Shown here: positions 18,035-26,521 of the stretch, piece after piece
How positions within the stretch are numbered: the stretch's first letter is position 1
How the letters are laid out: each line of letters starts with the position of its first letter
NCBI RefSeq assembly: GCF_003946015.1
Contig: NZ_RHNU01000013.1
Coordinates: 1 to 64,000, forward strand
Direction: 5' to 3'
Source of the DNA: Companilactobacillus insicii
GTDB lineage: Bacteria; Bacillota; Bacilli; Lactobacillales; Lactobacillaceae
Length of the DNA: 64,000 nucleotides
Translations under genes and position numbers: made by a program
The notes under the pieces: generated by a model
The model's database searches: none
What the model was told of the DNA's origin: nothing
The model's input: the letters and a program-made list of their open reading frames with translations, nothing else

Positions 18035-18790
18035 ATGGAATATACGATTAAGCAATTAGCTGATATAGCAGGCGTTAGCAGACGTACTTTACGCTATTAT
18101 GATCAAATTGATTTATTGAAACCTAAGTATAATAGTAGAAATAATTACAGAATTTATACTGAAAATCAGGTAAATCAACTGCAAAGGATACTCTTTTACA
18201 AGGCCTTGGAGTTTCCCTTATCAAAAATACAATTGTTAATGAAAGATGACAGTTATTCTGAATTATCAGCTTTGAAAGAGCAACAGAAATTATTACTTTT
18301 GAAGAAGCAAGATATTGATTCTCTTCTGACGACTATCGATAAGACTATTAAAGACAGACAAGGAGACTTAACAATGACTGACACTGAAAAATTTGCAGCA
18401 TTTAAAAATGCTAAATTACAAGAAAATGAAGATAATTTTGGATCAGAAATTCGTCAAAAGTACGGGGATGAAACAATTGAAAAGTCCAATAAAAAATTTA
18501 TGAATTTATCTCAAAACGACATGAAAGATATGGAAAATTTGGAGAAAGATATGTTTGCTAATTTGGAATTGGTAAATAGCGATAACTTGGATTCTCCAGA
18601 AGCTAGAAAGGTTTATGAAGATCACAAGAACTGGTTAAGTTATAGTTGGCCACATTACAATTCTGAAGCACATCGAGGATTAGTAGATATGTATTTAGCT
18701 GATGATCGATTTTCAAAGTACTATAACGATCGGGCTGGGAAGCAAGTTGTACAACTTCTACATGATGTGGTATACCATTACACAAAATAG
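18035..18790 (+). CDS. MerR family regulator with TipAS-like drug-sensing domain
   Basis: 251 residues: MerR winged helix at 1-70 (YTIKQLADIAGVSRRTLRYYD), a dimerising coiled coil at 75-110, and a C-terminal globin-like TipAS domain (about 120-250) which in TipA binds thiopeptide antibiotics. The ribosome site GGAGGAG lies directly before the ATG, and a MerR-style promoter lies 23 bases further up. The only gene likely co-transcribed is the GNAT acetyltransferase 17 bases downstream, which could be its target. Ligand unknown. Confidence 0.9.
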   Translation: MEYTIKQLADIAGVSRRTLRYYDQIDLLKPKYNSRNNYRIYTENQVNQLQRILFYKALEFPLSKIQLLMKDDSYSELSALKEQQKLLLLKKQDIDSLLTTIDKTIKDRQGDLTMTDTEKFAAFKNAKLQENEDNFGSEIRQKYGDETIEKSNKKFMNLSQNDMKDMENLEKDMFANLELVNSDNLDSPEARKVYEDHKNWLSYSWPHYNSEAHRGLVDMYLADDRFSKYYNDRAGKQVVQLLHDVVYHYTK

Positions 18791-18807
18791 TGTAGGGGAT
18801 GAGTTTC

Positions 18808-19353
18808 GTGACGGAAAATACTAGTTGGCGAGTGGACGATGAAATAGAGTTGAGACTGGTTCAGCCAAATGATGATGAGGCGCTTTTCAGACAGGTTGAT
18901 GATACAAGGAAACAATTGGAAGAATATATGCCTTGGGCTGAAGATACTAAGACTATCGCCAATGAACGTAGATTTTTAGAATATTGTCAGAAACGAATTG
19001 CTGATAACGCACTTTGGCCAGTTACTATATTGGTTAGTGGCGAAGTTGCGGGGATGTTTGACTTTCACGATTTTGATCATCCCAATCGTCATTGCTCAAT
19101 AGGTTATTGGTTAGGCAAGAACTTTCAACATAACGGTGTTATGACTAGAACGGTGGAAGCGGCTGTAAAAATTGGCTTCAATGAATTGAAAATGCACAAG
19201 ATAAATATTCTGGCAGAAGTAGAGAATAAATCTAGCAATGCAGTCGCGATTAGAAGTGGTTTTCATTTGGATGGAACTTTGAGAGATCATATTTATTCGG
19301 CTGGAAAATTTCATGATGCAAATATTTATTCTTTGGTTGACAATAAGGCGTGA
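18808..19353 (+). CDS. GNAT family N-acetyltransferase, RimJ/RimL type
   Basis: 181 residues, matching ribosomal-protein-serine acetyltransferase-like GNAT proteins: ELRLVQPNDDEALF start, GxxxYWLGKNFQHNGVMTRTVEA acetyl-CoA-binding loop in the middle, and NxxSNAVAIRSGFHLDG near the end. Start is GTG at 18808, with AGGGGATGAG upstream; the in-frame ATG at 18799 would overlap that ribosome site. It follows the TipAS-MerR gene closely, so it may be part of a drug response, but this is inference. Confidence 0.88.
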   Translation: MTENTSWRVDDEIELRLVQPNDDEALFRQVDDTRKQLEEYMPWAEDTKTIANERRFLEYCQKRIADNALWPVTILVSGEVAGMFDFHDFDHPNRHCSIGYWLGKNFQHNGVMTRTVEAAVKIGFNELKMHKINILAEVENKSSNAVAIRSGFHLDGTLRDHIYSAGKFHDANIYSLVDNKA

Positions 19354-19384
19354 CAAGACGTGATTAACTTCAAAGTATAATTTT

Positions 19385-19428
19385 AAAATACCCTCCGTAT
19401 TTACTTGGCAAATACGAAGGGTATTTTT
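19385..19428 (+). terminator. Intrinsic terminator, shared with a repeat core at 62.6 kb
   Basis: Long stem (19385-19402 with 19410-19427) with T run. The core, ATACCCTCCGTATTTAC and its complement, closely resembles the hairpin at 62642-62693. Confidence 0.8.
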
Positions 19429-19457
19429 GACGAGATGAAGGGACTTGTATTCTTCAT

Positions 19458-19485
19458 AAAAAAACGGATACCAAACGGCATCCGT
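19458..19485 (-). terminator. Intrinsic terminator of the DUF975 gene
   Basis: Stem 19464-19472/19477-19485 with one mismatch and a minus-strand U run, just beyond the stop codon. Confidence 0.75.
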
Positions 19486-19490
19486 AAATA

Positions 19491-20249
19491 CTATTTCAGT
19501 AATTCAGGATTTTGATCGACTAGGTCTTTGTAGAAGTTCGCTAGTGTCATCACGTAGTAAGGGTAAAACCATAGCATGTATAATGCTAATAATAGAGTAC
19601 TAACAAAACCGGATAACGGACCAAAGAGAAAACCGACTGCAGCTATGATACCAGATAGTAGCCACCAACCGATAAAACTAAGTTGGAGAACAAAGTAACG
19701 CCACTTATTACCATCCATTAATTTACGACTAATTGTAATATAATCAGTCAATGATTTATCATCACCTAATCCTTTGTCATTCATATCCTTATAAACGTAG
19801 TACGTTTGTGAGTAAGAAAATGTTTTAATGATTCCGGGAATCACAAGAAGAAGTGTCCAGAGGAAAGTGAAGATATTAATCAAAATATAAGTTAAAATCA
19901 ATTTCCACCAATCAGGATTTCTAAAATAGGTGAAATTACTTTTTAGTGGTTCAAAATCTTCATCTGGATTTCGCAATAAGTCTAGCCCCTTGAAGTTAGC
20001 AGATTGAATAATTATTAAGAAAAGTAATCCAAAGATAACACCAAAAAGTGATGTTTCAATAAGGTTTTTTACTGCATAGAGTTGATCAGCTGTTGAGTAT
20101 GGTAATACGGAAGTATGCTTTCCACTGTATTGTGCAAAGATAATAGTAAACATCGGAATCATGAATAATAACGTAACTTTTTTTCTATTACGGTAAATTA
20201 AATCTTTAACATCGCGCTTCAATTCGTATCTGGAGCGATAGCTTTTCAT
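19491..20249 (-). CDS. DUF975 family integral membrane protein
   Basis: 252 residues with about five or six hydrophobic segments. The late region (SYSQTYYVYKD, then ISRKLMDGNKWRYFVLQLSFIGWW, then PYYVMTLANFY) is the pattern of the DUF975 family, common in lactobacilli and of unknown function. The gene is monocistronic, with its own terminator, and reads away from proC. Confidence 0.85.
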   Translation of the reverse strand: MKSYRSRYELKRDVKDLIYRNRKKVTLLFMIPMFTIIFAQYSGKHTSVLPYSTADQLYAVKNLIETSLFGVIFGLLFLIIIQSANFKGLDLLRNPDEDFEPLKSNFTYFRNPDWWKLILTYILINIFTFLWTLLLVIPGIIKTFSYSQTYYVYKDMNDKGLGDDKSLTDYITISRKLMDGNKWRYFVLQLSFIGWWLLSGIIAAVGFLFGPLSGFVSTLLLALYMLWFYPYYVMTLANFYKDLVDQNPELLK

Positions 20250-20452
20250 AAAATGGTCCCCCTAGTATTTATGTACATAAATAGCATATCTTAAATATAC
20301 AAATTATTCATTGAAAACAGTTAATTATTACAAATTCATTCACTATATATTTTGTATAGTGATATTCACTCAATTAATTTTATATTTTTAGTAAATTTGT
20401 ATAGAATAGAAAAGATAATAGAATCAACAAATACTGAAAAGGGGTATTGGAC

Positions 20453-21220
20453 ATGATTGGATTTATTGGTGCAGGTAGTATCGGTGGTGCGGTAATCACT
20501 GGTTTAGTTAAGAATGGCTATGATGCCGAAGAAATCATCGTTAAAGGTGGCAAATCAAATCGTACTAAGGATTTGCAAGAACACTTAGGATTTAAGATGG
20601 TTCAAAAAATAAAACAGATGGAAGATGCTAATCCAATTTTTATTGGTGTTGGTGCGAATGCACTTGATAGTGTTCTTTCAGAATTGAAGTCCATTAGTAA
20701 AGATAAATTGGTAGTGGCATTCACAGGAAGTGCTACTATTGCAAAGCTAAGACAAGCTTTACCTGAAGCTAAAGTTGCCCATGCCATCCCTAATACACCT
20801 GTAAAAGTAGGTGCAGGTTTCACTGGAATCACATATTCAGAAAAATTTACTGCTGATGATAAGAAGAGTATCGCTTCAGTTATGGGCTATACTGGCCAAT
20901 TAGTAGAAGTTCCTGAATCCCAGTTAGGAATTTTAGGAACAGTAGCCGGATGCAGTCCAGCATTCTTAGATCTTTTCATTGAAGCATTGAGTGATGCAGG
21001 TGTTAAACATGGATTGAATAGAAAACTAGCTTACGATGCTGCGATTGGAATGGCTATAGGTGCTAGTAAGTTAGCTCTACAATCAGATTTAAATCCCTCA
21101 GCTCTAAAGGACGAAGTAACTTCACCAGGTGGTTCAACTATCAAAGGTGTCGCCGCTTTGGAAGAACATGGATTTCGTAACGCCGTTATAAAAGCTGTTG
21201 ATGCAGCAGAAGGTGAATAA
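20453..21220 (+). CDS. proC: Pyrroline-5-carboxylate reductase
   Basis: Reduces 1-pyrroline-5-carboxylate to L-proline with NAD(P)H; cytosolic. 255 residues: Rossmann motif GFIGAGSIGGA at the N-terminus, HAIPNTP in the middle, and the C-terminal signature region DEVTSPGGSTIKGVAALEEHGFR. ATG 20453 has AAAGGGG eight bases upstream; a TTG two codons earlier is less likely. No proA or proB is adjacent. A second route to proline may be encoded at 53.8-57.2 kb. Confidence 0.95.
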   Translation: MIGFIGAGSIGGAVITGLVKNGYDAEEIIVKGGKSNRTKDLQEHLGFKMVQKIKQMEDANPIFIGVGANALDSVLSELKSISKDKLVVAFTGSATIAKLRQALPEAKVAHAIPNTPVKVGAGFTGITYSEKFTADDKKSIASVMGYTGQLVEVPESQLGILGTVAGCSPAFLDLFIEALSDAGVKHGLNRKLAYDAAIGMAIGASKLALQSDLNPSALKDEVTSPGGSTIKGVAALEEHGFRNAVIKAVDAAEGE

Positions 21221-21230
21221 TATAAAATTA

Positions 21231-21280
21231 AAGTCTGAAGCCACGTAGTATCTGTCCACGTTTGGCTAAGGACTTTTTTT
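21231..21280 (+). terminator. Probable terminator after proC
   Basis: Imperfect stem pairing AGTC and AAGCCA with their partners across a 16-base loop, followed by seven T. Confidence 0.55.
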
Positions 21281-21370
21281 ATATACTACGAAATTTGTGA
21301 ACGTTAAATTTGGATAAGTTCGGTATAATAATATAGAATTAAAGAAATAATTTTGAGGGGTTCATAGTAA

Positions 21371-21961
21371 ATGCAAAAGAGAAAAGCTTACCGCATTGCT
21401 ATTTTGGGCATTTTGATGGCGATTATATTCGTCCAGTCATTAGTCCCATTTTTAGGTTTCATTCCAACAGGGTTCATTAATATCACGATAATTCATATTA
21501 CCGTAATTGTGGCAGCGATAGTATTAGGACCAAAGAGTGGGGCAATTGTTGGCCTTGTTTGGGGCTTAGGTACAATGATACGTGCTTTCACTAGTCCAAC
21601 GTCCATTATTGATACGACGGTTTTTACTAATCCAATCGTTGCAGTATTGCCGAGAATTGTAGTCGGGCTGGTGGCTGGATATATTTATCTCGCACTTAAA
21701 AATCGTTTTAAGAAGCAAGTTATAGCGATGGGTATCGCCGCTGGAGCTGGTTCTCTTACTAATACACTGCTGGTATTAGGATTGATGAGAGTAATGTATG
21801 CCAGTGCATTGTCACAGGCGTATACTACACAGTCAGATTTACTTAATAAACTATTATTGATAATTGTCGGTACAAATGGTTTGCCAGAAATGATTGCTGC
21901 AGTGATTATCGCTCCAGCTATTTCAGCGGCTATTTTGAAAGCTAATAAATTTTTGAATTAA
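21371..21961 (+). CDS. ECF transporter S component (COG4684-type, possibly pantothenate)
   Basis: Small integral membrane substrate-binding subunit of an energy-coupling factor vitamin transporter; it needs the shared EcfAA'T module encoded elsewhere. 196 residues, about six helices; motif IIHITVIVAAIVLGPKSGAIVGLVWGL in the first half is typical of the S-component group that contains the pantothenate-specific member. The substrate is not certain and no riboswitch was seen in the 150-base leader. The family conserves the Ala-rich first helix seen here (AILGILMAIIF), which contacts EcfT. Monocistronic. Confidence 0.82.
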   Translation: MQKRKAYRIAILGILMAIIFVQSLVPFLGFIPTGFINITIIHITVIVAAIVLGPKSGAIVGLVWGLGTMIRAFTSPTSIIDTTVFTNPIVAVLPRIVVGLVAGYIYLALKNRFKKQVIAMGIAAGAGSLTNTLLVLGLMRVMYASALSQAYTTQSDLLNKLLLIIVGTNGLPEMIAAVIIAPAISAAILKANKFLN

Positions 21962-21967
21962 AAAAAT

Positions 21968-22009
21968 AATCGTCACTAGAAATCAATTGATTTCTAATGG
22001 CGATTTTTT
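21968..22009. terminator. Bidirectional terminator between ECF S gene and gatD
   Basis: Interrupted stem centred on TCAATTGA with a T run on the right and an A run on the left; serves both convergent genes. Confidence 0.75.
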
Positions 22010-22682
22010 ACTTAGCAGTTTCAGCCATACGTTCTTTATGCGAAACAATAATTTTGTCTGCAATGGCACGTGCAACATTTTCGTTTTTTAGGATAGGTCC
22101 GTGAGAGTAACTACCAATGGTGTTTTTATAACGCATACCTTCAACACCTTCCTCAGGATTGTTACCATAACCTTCAATCATCTTACCAAATGGCTTTAGA
22201 ACGGACTTATCATCGAAGTATGTACGTCCAGAATGGTTTTCAAAAGCGCAAACCTTACCCCATTCTGTCTCATATTCGGTGTCGCCAATCATACGGCTGT
22301 CAGCCTTGAAGACGGTGTGAAATGGTAAGATGTCTAATCCTTGAATAGTCTCGCCACTGGATGTTTCATAGTAAGCTCCGAGAAATTGGTAACCACCGCA
22401 AATGCATAGCATTGGTTTGTTAGCATTTATGTACTTGTCGATAGTGTCCTTGTGACGGACAAGATCTTTGGCAACGACAGATTGTTCAAAATCTTGACCA
22501 CCGCCCCAGAAGACGAAGTCGTAGTCAAAAGCATTAAAGTCATCACCTAGGCTAATATTGTCGACTTGAGTGTCATAACCCTTTTCTTTAAATAAGAAAG
22601 CAAGGATTTTTACATCACCGCTATCTCCATAAGTATTCATTAAATCTTCGTATAAATAAGCAATTTTGATTGTTTCAGGCAT
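22008..22682 (-). CDS. gatD: Lipid II isoglutaminyl synthase, glutaminase subunit GatD
   Basis: Class I glutamine amidotransferase (CobB/CobQ-like) which, with MurT, amidates D-glutamate of lipid II to D-isoglutamine. 224 residues; nucleophile in MLCICGGYQFLG (Cys95), catalytic His in GSYSHGPIL near 194, and the GatD-specific FENHSGRTY and GVEGMRYKN stretches. ATG 22682 has TTGGAG upstream. MurT normally sits immediately beside gatD in one operon; here the neighbours are an ECF S component and divergent pepC, so MurT must be elsewhere. Confidence 0.88.
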   Translation of the reverse strand: MPETIKIAYLYEDLMNTYGDSGDVKILAFLFKEKGYDTQVDNISLGDDFNAFDYDFVFWGGGQDFEQSVVAKDLVRHKDTIDKYINANKPMLCICGGYQFLGAYYETSSGETIQGLDILPFHTVFKADSRMIGDTEYETEWGKVCAFENHSGRTYFDDKSVLKPFGKMIEGYGNNPEEGVEGMRYKNTIGSYSHGPILKNENVARAIADKIIVSHKERMAETAK

Positions 22683-22740
22683 AATTTTCTCCAATGTGAA
22701 TATAACTATTGTAATATATTTAGTTAATGAGGTGATTAAG

Positions 22741-24063
22741 TTGACTAAAGAAATTAATAAAAAGATTTTAGCAGATTTTCATAATAACTTAAATCAAGAC
22801 GTTTCAAATAATGTCTTGAAAAATGCAGTGGCACAAGTAGGTATTTTTCAAACTGCACAAAACATTGATGCGAAGAGCAAGTTGAATCCTACCTTCAATG
22901 TTGAAGTTCCAACAGGTAAGGTATCAAACCAAAAACGTTCAGGACGCTGTTGGCTATTCTCATCATTAACAAATCTTCGTACAGAATTTGCTATGAAGTA
23001 CAATGTTAAAGATTTTGAACTATCTCAGAATTATATATCATTTTGGGATCGTTTGGAAAAAGCTAATTACTTTTTTCAAGGAATCATTGATACTGCTGCG
23101 TTACCAATTACTGATCGTAAGGTGAATGCGTTGTTTAGCCATCCAACCGGTGACGGTGGATTTTGGCAATATGCGACCGATTTAATAAAGAAATATGGTG
23201 TTGTACCATCTTATGCAATGCCAGAAACGGCTGTGTCAAATGATACTTCAGCATTTAATGCCACAATTGGTACTATGTTACGTAAAAATGGTATTGAATT
23301 GCGTAAACTGGTAAACGAAGGCAAAACTGAACAAGATATTGAGCAGAGAATTGATGAAATGTTAACAGAAGTCTACAAGGTATGCGCTTATTCATTTGGT
23401 CAACCACCAGTTGAATTTGAATTATCAATTCGTGATGATAATGGAAAATTGATAGAGCAACCAAGTATTACTCCTAAAGAGTTTTTCAAACAATACTTTA
23501 CGATGAACTTAGATGACTATGTAGATATTTTGAATGCACCACAAGATTCTAAGGAATATGGAAAACTTTATACGATAGATACAGAAGGTAATATGATTGG
23601 TGGCAATCAGACAGTATTTTTAAATCTGCCTTTAAATCGTTTGAAGGAAATGGCCATTGCACAATTAAAGGGTAATGACACTGTTTGGTTTGGGAATGAT
23701 GTTGGTAAACAGTCACAACGTACTAAAGGTATGTTGTCAGGTGATTTATATCAAACAGATCAATTATTTGGCATTAATACTAAGATGACTCGTGGTGAGG
23801 CATTGGACTATAAAGAAGCTACTATTTCTCACGCCATGACCTTAACTGGTGTAAATATTATTAACAATGAACCAAATCGTTGGAAAGTTGAAAATTCATG
23901 GGGAGAAGCTAATGGTGATAAGGGCTACTTCATGATGGACGATGATTGGTTCAACGATCACGTATATGACGTTGTTATCAATAAAAAGTATTTGACTGAT
24001 GATGAATTGAAGATGTTAGATCAAGAGCCAGTATTATTGCCAGCTTGGGATTCTATCGGATAA
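22741..24063 (+). CDS. pepC: Aminopeptidase C (bleomycin hydrolase family, C1B)
   Basis: Cytosolic cysteine aminopeptidase that finishes peptide breakdown, typical of dairy and food lactobacilli. Translation from TTG 22741 gives 440 residues, the family's usual length, with Cys70 in KRSGRCWLFSS, His in ATISHAMTLTG and Asn in KVENSWG completing the papain-like triad. GAGGTG lies seven bases before the TTG; the frame extends 25 codons upstream without support. No signal peptide. Divergent from gatD with about 58 bases between starts. Confidence 0.95.
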   Translation: MTKEINKKILADFHNNLNQDVSNNVLKNAVAQVGIFQTAQNIDAKSKLNPTFNVEVPTGKVSNQKRSGRCWLFSSLTNLRTEFAMKYNVKDFELSQNYISFWDRLEKANYFFQGIIDTAALPITDRKVNALFSHPTGDGGFWQYATDLIKKYGVVPSYAMPETAVSNDTSAFNATIGTMLRKNGIELRKLVNEGKTEQDIEQRIDEMLTEVYKVCAYSFGQPPVEFELSIRDDNGKLIEQPSITPKEFFKQYFTMNLDDYVDILNAPQDSKEYGKLYTIDTEGNMIGGNQTVFLNLPLNRLKEMAIAQLKGNDTVWFGNDVGKQSQRTKGMLSGDLYQTDQLFGINTKMTRGEALDYKEATISHAMTLTGVNIINNEPNRWKVENSWGEANGDKGYFMMDDDWFNDHVYDVVINKKYLTDDELKMLDQEPVLLPAWDSIG

Positions 24064-24072
24064 AAAATAACT

Positions 24073-24109
24073 AAAAAAGGCTTCGCATTTATTAATGCAA
24101 AGCCTTTTT
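24073..24109. terminator. Bidirectional terminator between pepC and the EAL gene
   Basis: Stem AAAAAGGCTT-GCATT with its complement around a four-base loop; A run and T run on opposite sides. Confidence 0.85.
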
Positions 24110-24110
24110 G

Positions 24111-24758
24111 CTAAACTAAAGCAGGTTTACCGTAAAGGTAACCTTGCTGAATATAGATTCCAAATTCTTTGGCTAAAATTTGATCAGCTTTATTTTCGAC
24201 GCCTTCTAGTACCATATCCAAACGATACTTTTTGGCCAACTTGACCCAGAATGACAAGCAGTCAGGTATTTTATCAGCATCGCCATTCATTCTTAGATTT
24301 TGCATAGCAAATTTGATTTGATCAACATAGGGTAATAAATACTTGACGTTGTCATAAGTATTAGATCCAGTTCCTACGTCATCTAATACAACATCAATAT
24401 CATACTGATGCAAAATAGAACTGATTTCCTTCATCTCGGACAATGTTGGTGCTTCAGTTAGTTCGATCGTTAGTGCAGCGGGGTTAATACGTTTTTTTAA
24501 AGCAATGATTGACCCTAGTGTTAAAGGATTGTTAGCCTGTTTCTGATTTAAATTGAACGCGAGAACAATATCATGTAGTGCTGTATTCAATTTTTTTGAT
24601 ATTTGTTCCAAAAGGTTAGCCTGTTCATCAATGGAAATAGCTGTGAAATCTTCTGGAAGTTTCCATGAACCGTTCTCTTCTGTTCTTAGCAAAAGTTCGT
24701 AGCCAAAAATAGAATTATTTTCCTCATTTACTTGTGGTTGAGCAAAAAACCGGTACAT
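24111..24758 (-). CDS. EAL domain protein, probable c-di-GMP phosphodiesterase or sensor
   Basis: 215 residues, a stand-alone EAL domain. The EAL-type motif appears as GYELLLRT (residues 19-26), followed by FNLNQ, IELTE, DDVGTGSN, QIKFA, LEGVE and QQGYLYGKP. The metal and catalytic positions I can place (Glu in ELL, Asn in FNLN, Glu in IELTE, the Asp pair, Lys in IKF, Glu in LEGVE, Gln in QGY) are present, so hydrolysis of c-di-GMP is possible; the IKFA segment departs from the usual IKID. No GGDEF protein is in the window. It stands alone between a terminator and a 200-base leader. Confidence 0.82.
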   Translation of the reverse strand: MYRFFAQPQVNEENNSIFGYELLLRTEENGSWKLPEDFTAISIDEQANLLEQISKKLNTALHDIVLAFNLNQKQANNPLTLGSIIALKKRINPAALTIELTEAPTLSEMKEISSILHQYDIDVVLDDVGTGSNTYDNVKYLLPYVDQIKFAMQNLRMNGDADKIPDCLSFWVKLAKKYRLDMVLEGVENKADQILAKEFGIYIQQGYLYGKPALV

Positions 24759-24911
24759 AGACGCATCCCCTTTTATATTTAGTTTAAATTGCTGTTTATT
24801 AAAAATAATTGTAGTCTAAATTATAACTATCATCAATGGTATATACAGGTGTAAATATGTATTAATAAAGACATTTTGCCAAATGTTACCACTCAATTTT
24901 TAATATACACC

Positions 24912-24927
24912 CTGATATGTATATCAG
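24912..24927. repeat. Short palindrome CTGATAT-GT-ATATCAG
   Basis: Seven-base arms with a two-base spacer in the gap between the EAL gene and the TcaA-like gene, about 40 bases past the latter's stop. No U run, so not an evident terminator. The rest of the 206-base gap holds nothing I recognise. Confidence 0.35.
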
Positions 24928-24964
24928 CCAAGTAAAAAAGCTTATTGAATGACCTCTTATGACC

Positions 24965-25735
24965 TTAGATGGCAGGGGATCGTCTCATTGTTATATCGAT
25001 ATTAGTTTCGTTGCATGTACCTGATACGGGAACTACAACTGTTCTGGTTTTGTTGTAGCTACCAGATTTGTTGCTAACTTTGACCGGATAGGAGCCAGGG
25101 ATGCTTTTGATCAAGTAGTATTCTGTTCCATTCCTTTTTGCTTTGTAAATCTTATTGTTGATTTTAAAAATTGGATTATTAATATTCGTTTCTACAACTA
25201 TATTTCTTTTTCTAAGTTCAATTTTATACTTAGGATATATTCCCCAGTACTTACCAACTTTAATAACACGAAAATTGCTGTAAGAACTTTCATGTTCAAC
25301 GATAGTTTTTATTTGACCATTTGTCTTTTCATCAGACGCTTGTAATTTTTGAAGCGGTTCTAATTCTTTCTCAGAAATTCTTTCTTTATTAGGTGTTACT
25401 AAGACTTTTGACATTTTGCTAGGAACTCCACTAGTTATGTTACTTGCCAGTGTATCTAGTTGTCGCTCTCTAGAGTAATGCGATACTCCGATCATATACA
25501 TGGTGAACATTATTATTACAGTCGTGATAGTTATTAAGATTATTGGGTATTTTCGTTCAATTATTTTTTTTAGAATTTTCTTTGCTTTATCTAATCGTTC
25601 TTGCCAGTCATCATTAAGCAAAGGCTTCTTTTCTGTATCAACAGTTTTTTTGCTTTTTTCAGTTAAATCTTTTTCTTCTGATTTTTCTTTTTTATCATTA
25701 TTTGACTCGACATCAAAATCTTTTTCTTTAGTCAA
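24965..25735 (-). CDS. Single-pass membrane protein, TcaA-like extracytoplasmic region
   Basis: 256 residues: a highly charged cytosolic N-terminus (about 1-60, Lys/Glu/Asp rich), one membrane helix (about 63-83), then an external part with SKVLVTPNKERISEKELEPLQKL and later beta-rich segments ending in a VVVPVSGTC turn. The layout resembles TcaA-type proteins of Firmicutes, which influence teicoplanin susceptibility, but lacks the usual zinc ribbon. Start is TTG 25735 with AGG about 10 bases upstream; no better start is seen. Monocistronic. Function unknown. Confidence 0.6.
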   Translation of the reverse strand: MTKEKDFDVESNNDKKEKSEEKDLTEKSKKTVDTEKKPLLNDDWQERLDKAKKILKKIIERKYPIILITITTVIIMFTMYMIGVSHYSRERQLDTLASNITSGVPSKMSKVLVTPNKERISEKELEPLQKLQASDEKTNGQIKTIVEHESSYSNFRVIKVGKYWGIYPKYKIELRKRNIVVETNINNPIFKINNKIYKAKRNGTEYYLIKSIPGSYPVKVSNKSGSYNKTRTVVVPVSGTCNETNIDITMRRSPAI

Positions 25736-25844
25736 TTTAATTTGCCTGACATAGAGGCCAATTTTCTGACCCTTTAGAATGTTTATGGCCTCTTATAAGA
25801 ATTTTTAACCCTTTTATTCTAGGATGTCGACTTATTTGCATAGA

Positions 25845-25870
25845 CAAAAAAGACACATCTCTGTGTCTTT
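25845..25870 (-). terminator. Intrinsic terminator of the ElaA-like gene
   Basis: AAAGACAC/GTGTCTTT stem with a minus-strand U run. Confidence 0.8.
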
Positions 25871-25896
25871 AAATATACTTGATAGTTAACTATTTT

Positions 25897-26328
25897 TTAA
25901 AATTCCATAATCATATCGAGATGGGGAATATTGTCTTCCAGATATACGTCTGAGATAGGTTTGAAACCGAAGCCAGCATAAAATTTTTGTAGATAAGCTT
26001 GAGCTTGTATTTGAATAGTTTTTCCAGGAAATCTTTTTTTGATTTCTTCAATTGTAGCTGAGACAATTTTCTCTCCCAGTCCCTGTTTACGGTATTTTTC
26101 GACAACTAAGACACGACCAAAGTGTATCTTATCTTCATCCTCAATAATCCGTGTATAAGCCTCCAAATTGCCATTTTCAGTTAAGCAAACATGTAGGGTA
26201 TTATAATCATCATCGTCTACTTCTTGATATGGACAGTTTTGTTCAACGACAAAAACAGCAACACGAGCCTTAAGTATGTCTATGAGTTCTTTAGGCGTTA
26301 ATTCATTAGTATTTTTTATGGTTATCAT
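25897..26328 (-). CDS. ElaA-like GNAT acetyltransferase
   Basis: 143 residues. The RVAVFVVEQNCPYQEVDDDD segment near the N-terminus is the ElaA signature, and GRVLVVEKYRKQGLGEKIV is the acetyl-CoA-binding motif A of GNAT enzymes. Substrate unknown. GGAGGAAA precedes the ATG at 26328. Monocistronic and divergent from the rsmG-par region. Confidence 0.88.
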   Translation of the reverse strand: MITIKNTNELTPKELIDILKARVAVFVVEQNCPYQEVDDDDYNTLHVCLTENGNLEAYTRIIEDEDKIHFGRVLVVEKYRKQGLGEKIVSATIEEIKKRFPGKTIQIQAQAYLQKFYAGFGFKPISDVYLEDNIPHLDMIMEF

Positions 26329-26488
26329 ATATTTTCCTCCAGATAAGAATATAAATAATTTGTTTTTTAGATTGCGAATATAATATATCTTTTTAGTTGC
26401 ATTTACAACTAAAAATGTACTATTTAAAAATTTTTGACAAGTAACTCATCATTGAATTAACCACTATAATAATATAGGATTAAGAAGT

Positions 26489-26506
26489 GTGAAACATGTG
26501 TTTCAC
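26489..26506. promoter_or_regulatory. Inverted repeat built from parS half sites, in the rsmG leader
   Basis: GTGAAACA-TG-TGTTTCAC. The two eight-base arms are the two halves of the consensus ParB site TGTTTCACGTGAAACA but in swapped order with two bases between. It ends four bases before the rsmG ribosome site. It could be a diverged ParB site, an mRNA hairpin, or chance. Confidence 0.45.
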
Positions 26507-26521
26507 GAGTGGAGGATGTAA

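Noticed and set aside
21281-21370. Vitamin riboswitch ahead of the ECF S component
   Set aside because: No FMN, TPP, cobalamin or preQ1 type conserved elements could be picked out in the short leader.
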